Shown: one piece after another, positions 58,819-64,000 of the stretch
Layout: each line of letters opens with the position of its first letter
How positions within the stretch are numbered: the first letter of the stretch is position 1
NCBI RefSeq assembly: GCF_022138605.1
Contig: NZ_JACBFS010000008.1
Span: 62,001-126,000, forward strand
Reading direction: 5' to 3'
Length of the DNA stretch: 64,000 bases
Source: Xanthobacter sp. NM-25
GTDB lineage: Bacteria > Pseudomonadota > Alphaproteobacteria > Rhizobiales > Xanthobacteraceae
Translations under genes and position numbers: made by a program
Notes under the pieces: model-generated
The model's database searches: none
Told to the model about the DNA's origin: nothing
The model's input: only the letters and a program-made list of their open reading frames with translations

Positions 58819-59516
58819 GTATGCCCATGATGGAGCCCATCCGTACCCCCTTCGCTGATGCGGGCCGCGTGGCGCGGCCAGCCGGCCGGGGGCGTCGCAG
58901 CGTCGGGGCAGGGGCGGTCCGCGCCGCTCTTGGATCCTCGCGCGCCCTGGCGGGGGCCGTCATTCTCGGGTTCGGCCTGCTGCTGGCCGGGTGTTCGACC
59001 CCGGTGCCCACCTTCGACCTGAGCGCGCCGAGCGGTTTCACCGCAGGCGGCAGCGGCAGCGCCCAGCTGGTGGTGACCACGCCGACCGCGCTGGCCGTGC
59101 TCAACACCGACAAGATCGTCGTGGAGCCGACCCCGGGGCAGCTCGCGTATCTGGGGGATGCCCAATGGGGCGACAGCCTGCCCTCGCTGTTGCAGGCCCG
59201 CATCATCCAGGCCTTCGAGAATGCCAGCAAGCTGAAGCGCGTGGCGCGGCCCGGCGACGGGGTGGTGGCGCAATATCAGCTCGTCACCGACATTCGCATG
59301 TTCGGCCTCAGGGTGACCCCCGAGGGGCCGGTGGCGGTGGTGGAGCTTTCCGCCAAGGTGATTGGCAATGCCGATGGGCGTATCGTCGCCGCCCAGGTGT
59401 TCCGCGGCCAGGCGCCGGCATCGGGCTCCTCCGGGGCGGCAGCCACGGCGGCGCTGGATCAGGCCTCCAACCAGGTGCTGACGGCCCTGGTGCGCTGGGC
59501 TTCCGCCAAATTCTGA
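58815..59516 (+). CDS. ABC-transport auxiliary lipoprotein (PqiC-like), last gene of the mla operon
   Basis: A 233-residue lipoprotein. An unusually long basic N-terminus (about 40 residues) precedes the hydrophobic signal and lipobox LLLAGC (Cys about residue 60). The mature part, with the segments FDLSAPSGF, IVVEPTPGQLAYLGDAQWGDSLP and LLQARIIQAFENA, is the ABC-type transport auxiliary component family also found beside PqiAB and MCE genes. It starts within the mlaD stop (four-base overlap). It probably contacts the outer membrane end of the lipid path. Confidence 0.86.
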   Translation: MSMPMMEPIRTPFADAGRVARPAGRGRRSVGAGAVRAALGSSRALAGAVILGFGLLLAGCSTPVPTFDLSAPSGFTAGGSGSAQLVVTTPTALAVLNTDKIVVEPTPGQLAYLGDAQWGDSLPSLLQARIIQAFENASKLKRVARPGDGVVAQYQLVTDIRMFGLRVTPEGPVAVVELSAKVIGNADGRIVAAQVFRGQAPASGSSGAAATAALDQASNQVLTALVRWASAKF

Positions 59517-59678
59517 TCTGACACGTTCTGATTTGAACGACGCCGCGCTGTCCGTGCGGCCTCTTTCCGCGCCCGGCCGCCCGGGTGGGTGCCCACAGCC
59601 GGCCTTCCGCTTGCCCGCATCCGCTATGCGCGCGCATCTCCGCACTCGCATCTCGGCACTTTTGCCCCGCCAACAAAA

Positions 59679-59705
59679 ACCCCGCCCGCGCGGGGCGGAC
59701 GGGGT
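59679..59705 (-). terminator. Hairpin after the ParA-like gene
   Basis: The outer stem pairs 59679-59684 with 59700-59705 around an internal CCGCGCGG; on the minus strand it is followed by a T-rich tail (the complement of 59673-59678 AACAAAA). It lies 36 bases after the stop. The adjacent 59517-59741 gap holds nothing else. Confidence 0.6.
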
Positions 59706-59741
59706 TGGGCTTGTGGGTGCGACTGGCGCGGTCTGGCCGGC

Positions 59742-60515
59742 TCAGATGCCGACTTTGTTCAGCTCCGCATAGACCCCCTCGGCCCAGGTGCGCAGATCCA
59801 TCAGGCCCGCATAGGCTGACCAGATCTCGATCCCGAACTTCTCCGAGAGATCGTTCTCGGTCGCGGAAAGGGCCTCTTCCACCGGCGTATAGGTGCGCTC
59901 CAGGTGAGGCCAGAGCTCCGAGGTGCAGCGCGGGATGGTGATGAAGCTGAGGTGGCGGCCCGCCCCGGCCTTCTCGATGCGGGCAAGGTCCTGACCCTCG
60001 AAGGTGCCGCCCACCTCGTTCTGCACCACGACGATATTGTTCACCGGCAGGGCCCCGCCCACCACCACGTCCTCGATCAGGGTCGAGACATTGTCGATGG
60101 AATGGGTTTCCGGCTTGGTGATCACCAACAGGTCGATCTCCGGCGAATTGCGCTGCTGCATGATGTGGGCGACGCGCCGGTGATGGGCCCACTGCACCAG
60201 CTGCGGGACCACGTTGGCACCGAGATCCAGCACCGCGCCGCCGGTGAGCAGCAGGCCGCCGAAGCGATCCCAGTAGCGCAGCGGCGCGTTGGCGTCATTC
60301 TCGGTCTTGGACGAGGCGAGGGTGGAGCCGATGCCCAGTTCCAGAACCTTGGTGGGGAAGAACTTGCCGATCTTGGAATGGCCGGTGCCATCGGTGAAGT
60401 CCGCGGCCACCAGCCGGTAGGAGAGTTCCCGCTTGCGCAGGGCCGAAAACACCATCTGGGCCAGCGTGGTCTTGCCCTGGCCGCCGGCATAAGCGGCGCA
60501 GATGTAGGTCTTCAT
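59742..60515 (-). CDS. ParA/MinD-like P-loop ATPase
   Basis: A 257-residue P-loop ATPase. The N-terminal YICAAYAGGQGKTTLAQMV carries a Walker A of the GGxGKTT type; unlike canonical ParA/MinD, the deviant lysine position is not obvious (A-G-G-Q). The middle has VAADFTDGTGHSKIGKF and IDLLVITKPETHSIDNVSTL, and PVNNIVVVQNEVGGTF follows, all as in ParA-like folds. Membrane or DNA targeting cannot be read. It lies 163 bases downstream of the giant polar protein gene, in the same direction, and might position it or be positioned by it. Confidence 0.78.
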   Translation of the reverse strand: MKTYICAAYAGGQGKTTLAQMVFSALRKRELSYRLVAADFTDGTGHSKIGKFFPTKVLELGIGSTLASSKTENDANAPLRYWDRFGGLLLTGGAVLDLGANVVPQLVQWAHHRRVAHIMQQRNSPEIDLLVITKPETHSIDNVSTLIEDVVVGGALPVNNIVVVQNEVGGTFEGQDLARIEKAGAGRHLSFITIPRCTSELWPHLERTYTPVEEALSATENDLSEKFGIEIWSAYAGLMDLRTWAEGVYAELNKVGI

Positions 60516-60628
60516 GATCGGAAGGCTCCCCCACTGGGTCTGATGAATGCGGATGACGGGGCCATGTGCTTTTCACAGAACGTGGCCGTCATAGGAATAA
60601 GATGCACCCTGATGACATGACGATGGCA

Positions 60629-60659
60629 TCGCGCCTGGAGGGAGGCCCTCCGGGCGCGA
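60629..60659 (-). terminator. Hairpin after the giant coiled-coil gene
   Basis: A 14-base-pair stem (60629-60642 with 60646-60659, one G-T pair) and a three-base AGG loop, 19 bases downstream of the stop. No T run follows on the minus strand. Confidence 0.6.
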
Positions 60660-60678
60660 AGGATGTCGGTGTGCGGGC

Positions 60679-63600
60679 CTACTCGAAGCGCCCCGCGAGA
60701 TGGGCCAGCATGGTGTAGACCTTGCCGGTGTCGGACCCGAGATAGGTGCGGGTCAGCTCGTCGCCGCGCTCGCCCGCGCCCACCTGCTCCAGCAGCCGGT
60801 CGAACTCGCCAAGGTAGCGGTCCACCGTGGTGCGGAAGGTGGCGTCGCTGCGATAGCGCCGGCGCAGGCTCTCGAAGGTCTGGAGGCCCTGCAGGGTGTA
60901 GATGCGCCGGGTGAAGGAGGCGCGCTCGCCCTTCAGGTAGCGGTTCCAGCACTCGGCGGTGGCCGGGCCATCCATCAGCCGGCCGATGTCGGCGGTCAGG
61001 CTCTCCAGGGAATCGGGCCCGGGCGCCGCTTTGCCTTCACCGCGACCCTCCACCTCACGGCTCGGGGCGCTCTTGGCATCCGCCGGTTTCGCCTGTGCGA
61101 CGACGGGCGACGGGCTGGTGGCCTTGGTCGGGGCGCGCGGGGCAGGACGCGGCTCGTGACGCGGCTCGTGACGAGACTCCTGGCGGGTCTTGGCCACCGG
61201 CTCCTGCTGCAGATCGTCAGAGGCCCGAGCCAGCAGCTCGGTCAGCAGCGCCCCTTTGTCGTCACCGCGGGCTTCGCTCTTCACCTCGGCCTTGGCGGGT
61301 GCCACGGGGCGGGCCACCGGGGCGGGGCGCTCCGAGCGGCTCGGCTGGGGATTGCCGGTCTGGGGGGGCACGGCCGACAGTTCGCGGGCCACGGAGGCGC
61401 GGCCGAGGTCCTGCGCGGTGGCGCGGGCGCCCGCCTCCACCACGTCGAACGCCTGACCTTGGCGGGCCACGATCTCGTTGAGCTCGGCCAGGGCCTTGAT
61501 CTGCTCGGCCACCGCACGACGCATGGTGGCGGCGCTGGCCTCGGTCTCCGCCGGCAGTTCGAGGATGCCGCGCTTCATCTCGGCACGGGCCAGCTCGATG
61601 GCGCGCTGCACCTCTTCGGTGGTGCGCTTGAGCTCGCGGGCGGCCTCGGTGAACTGGGCCCCGGTCTCGCCGAACAGGCGGTGCACGTCGCCCAGCGCGG
61701 CCTCGTAGGTCTGGCGCAGGGCGGCGGCGGTGCGCTCGCGCTCCGCGTCGGCGGCACTGCGCATGGCCTCGAACTGGCTTTCCAGCACCTTGGCCGAGCC
61801 GGAGGTGGCCTCTGCCACCACGCCGGCGATCTGCCGGGCGCGGCCCTGGGCGGTCTTGAAGCTGTCTTCCAGCATGGCGTGGAAGTGCTGCAGGCGGCCA
61901 TCCATGTCGGCGACGCGGGCGTTGAGGGCGCTGGTGAGCTCCTCCATGCCCGAGCGCCGCGCCTGCAGGGTGGCTTCCACCCGCTCGTGGGTGGCGCCGA
62001 GGGACTGGGAGGCATCGGCCAGCAGGCGGCTCTGCTGCTCCAGGCGCTCGGTGAGGGTGGTGATTTCCGACAGGGCGCCGCCGGACAGGTCGCGCAGGGC
62101 GCGGATCTGGCCATCCAGCCGCTGGGCGGTGCTCTCGGCGGTCTGGCCGATGCCGCCCACGGTGGCGCTGAAGCTGTCCACCTGCTGGGCGAAGGTGCCG
62201 GAGAAGTCGCCGAGATTGGTCACGGCGCTGTTCATGGCGTGCTGGAAGGTGGAGTTGGCCTCGCCCAGGCGCTCGATGATGGCCTGCACATCGCCCTTGA
62301 GGGCAGTGTTGGTGGCGGTGATTTCCGAAACGGCGCGCTGGCTGGTGCGCTCCAGCGCCAGCAGGAACGAGCCGTTCTTGTCGTCGATGAGGTGGGCGAT
62401 CTCGTTCAGTCGGCTGCCGAGGGCGTCGGCCACCGTCTCGGCGTGGCTGGTGAGGTTCTGGCCCACGTTGAGGGACAGGTCGGTCAGCGCGCGCTCCACG
62501 TCGGCGGCGCTGGTCTTGAGGGCGCCGTTGACCTGCTCCAGGCGGCCGACCAGGGTGTCAGCCATGGCGCTGCCGCGCGCCTCCAGGGCGGTGGCGACAC
62601 CATCGAGGCGGCCGAGCACCAGCTCTTCGATGCGGGCGACGCGGCCGTCGAGCACGCCGGCGATCTCCTGGGCGCGGCTGGTGAGGGTGCGCTGCACGCC
62701 GTCGGCCCGCTCCAGCAGCACATCACCCAGCACCTTGTTGCGGCTGGCGAAGAACGCGTCGAGGGTCTCCACCGACTTGTCGAGGGCCTCGGTGGCGCCG
62801 CGGGTGCCATCGGCCAGGGTGCGGGCGAGGTTCACGGTGCGGCTGGCGAGGGTCTCGGTCAGGCTCTGGGCGCGCTGGTCGAGGGTCTGCTCGATGCGGG
62901 CGATGCGCTGATCCATGGTGCTCGCCACGTTGGACGTGGTGGAGGCGAGGCGCTCATCGAGGCTGGCGACGGTGACGCGCAGGTTCTCGTTCACCGCGTT
63001 CACGCGATGGTTGATCTGGTCCATCAGCTCGGGGGCGTGGACCTTCACGGTGGTGTCGAAGGCCTTCACCCCGTCCTGCACCGTGCGGGCGAAGGTGGTG
63101 CCGTCGTGGTGCAGGCGCTCGGCCAGCTCGGCGCCCTGCACGGTGATGGTTTCCTCGATCGCCTTGAGGCGGGTGTTGAGCATCTCCTTGATGGCGTCGC
63201 CCTTGGTGCCGATGGTGGCGGCCAGGGTGTCGGCGGTCTCGCGGAAGCTGTCGGTGACACGGCTGCCGCGGGCGCCGATGGCCTTGGTGACCTCGGTGCC
63301 CACCACCGAGAGGCGCTCGGTCATGTCGGAGCTGGCGGCGGTGAGGGCCGTGGCGATCTCGTTGCCCTTCTCCACCAGCGCCGAGGTGATCTGCGTGCCG
63401 GAACGATCGAGCGAGCCGGTGATGCGCTCTCCGGTCTCAGCAAGGCGCTGGGGTAGGGTCTCGCCGCGCACGGCGACGGCGTCATAGATGCGATCGCTGG
63501 TGGTCTCGATCCGCTCGGCCAGCTCGGCGCCGCGGGTGGCGAGGGTGGCGCTGATGCTCTCGCCGCTCTTTTCCAGCTGCTCCACCATCTCGGCGCCACG

Positions 63601-64000
63601 GGCACCGAAATCGGCGACGATGGATTCGGTGGCCGAGCGGAAGGCCTCGCCGGCCTCGCCGATGCGGGTGGCGATCTCGTCGGTGAGCCGGCCGCCGTTC
63701 TCGGCCAGGGTGTCGTCGATATTCTTCTTAAGCCGCTCGATGTTGACGTTGACGTCTTCACCCCAGCGATCGATCAGCACCGCCACGTCGGAGGTGGTGG
63801 ACAGCAGGTTGGTGGCGAGGTCGTCGGTGCGCGACTTCAGGGTCTGCACCAGCACGTCGCCGGAATTGGAGAGGTCCTGGCGGATCTCCGAGCCGGTGAG
63901 CTGGAGCCGGTCGATCAGCTCGGCACCCTTGGCGGTGAGGCTGTCGATCATGGAATCACCGACCCGGGCAAGGGCGGAGGTGATGTGCTCGCCCTTCTGA
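60679..64000 (-). CDS. Giant repeat coiled-coil protein, growth-pole-ring/TipN-like (5' end outside window)
   Basis: More than 1,106 residues are visible; the frame runs off the right edge and continues in phase (repeat sequence precedes the first internal Met). It is built of degenerate repeats of about 30-40 residues such as SITSALVEKGNEIATAL and RGAELAERIETTSDR, in an apolipoprotein-like amphipathic helical array. From about 790 of the visible part a Pro/Ala/Lys-rich linker leads to a conserved C-terminal helical domain (AECWNRYLKGERASFTRRIY, then LGSDTGKVYTMLAHLAGRF). In Agrobacterium the GPR protein with these features marks the growing pole and organises polar growth. This assignment is by architecture. 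A ParA-like ATPase follows it. Confidence 0.8.
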   Translation of the reverse strand, partial: QKGEHITSALARVGDSMIDSLTAKGAELIDRLQLTGSEIRQDLSNSGDVLVQTLKSRTDDLATNLLSTTSDVAVLIDRWGEDVNVNIERLKKNIDDTLAENGGRLTDEIATRIGEAGEAFRSATESIVADFGARGAEMVEQLEKSGESISATLATRGAELAERIETTSDRIYDAVAVRGETLPQRLAETGERITGSLDRSGTQITSALVEKGNEIATALTAASSDMTERLSVVGTEVTKAIGARGSRVTDSFRETADTLAATIGTKGDAIKEMLNTRLKAIEETITVQGAELAERLHHDGTTFARTVQDGVKAFDTTVKVHAPELMDQINHRVNAVNENLRVTVASLDERLASTTSNVASTMDQRIARIEQTLDQRAQSLTETLASRTVNLARTLADGTRGATEALDKSVETLDAFFASRNKVLGDVLLERADGVQRTLTSRAQEIAGVLDGRVARIEELVLGRLDGVATALEARGSAMADTLVGRLEQVNGALKTSAADVERALTDLSLNVGQNLTSHAETVADALGSRLNEIAHLIDDKNGSFLLALERTSQRAVSEITATNTALKGDVQAIIERLGEANSTFQHAMNSAVTNLGDFSGTFAQQVDSFSATVGGIGQTAESTAQRLDGQIRALRDLSGGALSEITTLTERLEQQSRLLADASQSLGATHERVEATLQARRSGMEELTSALNARVADMDGRLQHFHAMLEDSFKTAQGRARQIAGVVAEATSGSAKVLESQFEAMRSAADAERERTAAALRQTYEAALGDVHRLFGETGAQFTEAARELKRTTEEVQRAIELARAEMKRGILELPAETEASAATMRRAVAEQIKALAELNEIVARQGQAFDVVEAGARATAQDLGRASVARELSAVPPQTGNPQPSRSERPAPVARPVAPAKAEVKSEARGDDKGALLTELLARASDDLQQEPVAKTRQESRHEPRHEPRPAPRAPTKATSPSPVVAQAKPADAKSAPSREVEGRGEGKAAPGPDSLESLTADIGRLMDGPATAECWNRYLKGERASFTRRIYTLQGLQTFESLRRRYRSDATFRTTVDRYLGEFDRLLEQVGAGERGDELTRTYLGSDTGKVYTMLAHLAGRFE

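Noticed and set aside
60700..63456. Long plus-strand open frame opposite the giant coiled-coil gene
   Set aside because: Its Gly/His-rich repeats are the complement of the repeated coiled-coil codons.

Overview
The window is high-GC, gene-dense chromosomal DNA of an alphaproteobacterium, most likely a methylotrophic or facultatively autotrophic member of the Hyphomicrobiales (Xanthobacteraceae such as Xanthobacter or Ancylobacter are my best guess). The pointers are a methylofuran/tetrahydromethanopterin cofactor operon, a CrbS-type acetate sensor beside actP, a plcP-agt lipid-remodelling pair and a growth-pole-ring-like giant coiled-coil protein. The taxonomic placement is inference from gene content. 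I found no rRNA, tRNA, CRISPR array, transposase or integrase.

Layout. 1-1.2 kb: end of folD and a pterin carbinolamine dehydratase. 1.5-2.5 kb: a flavin oxidoreductase. 2.5-6.5 kb (minus): a five-gene operon for methylofuran and methanopterin C1 cofactors (mfnE-like, dmrB-like flavoprotein, DUF6513, DUF447, mfnB). 6.7-8.6 kb: a small cytochrome c and a fatty acid desaturase whose leader and first codons are tandemly duplicated. 9.4-20.5 kb: the most unusual region. Two minus-strand envelope-type genes face a tightly overlapping six-gene plus-strand operon encoding an unknown protein, a trypsin-like protease, a 927-residue unknown, a protein with repeated SPFH-like units, a MotA/ZorA-like channel protein and a MotB/ZorB-like partner. 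20.7-30.9 kb: a catabolic island (flavin reductase, HpaB-type monooxygenase, cupin, amidase, FCD-GntR regulator, DUF2848 protein, Liv-type ABC transporter) whose two outer promoters share an operator-like sequence. 31-40.2 kb (minus): acetate uptake and sensing (DUF485-actP-DUF294-small membrane protein-CrbS kinase-receiver-exonuclease). 41-44.1 kb: capsule-export-like genes with a degenerate ATPase. 44.1-49.9 kb: a Cca-like remnant, a polysaccharide deacetylase, rsmE, a YbdK-type ligase and an FAH-family enzyme. 50.4-55.6 kb: plcP-agt, threonine dehydratase, an MFS permease and a dipeptide epimerase. 55.9-59.5 kb: an Mla-type lipid transporter. 59.7-64 kb (minus): a ParA/MinD-like ATPase and the 3' part of the giant polar protein.

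How it works together. Most of the window is core metabolism and envelope maintenance. The 10.8-20.5 kb operon stands apart. Its every junction overlaps or is separated by at most four bases, so the six products are probably made in fixed ratio. A proton-channel pair combined with a protease and an SPFH-like scaffold resembles the logic of ZorAB-type defence modules, but the other components do not match Zorya as I know it. I regard it as a candidate uncharacterised membrane-associated conflict or stress system. Function assignments rest on reading motifs by eye; no database search was possible.
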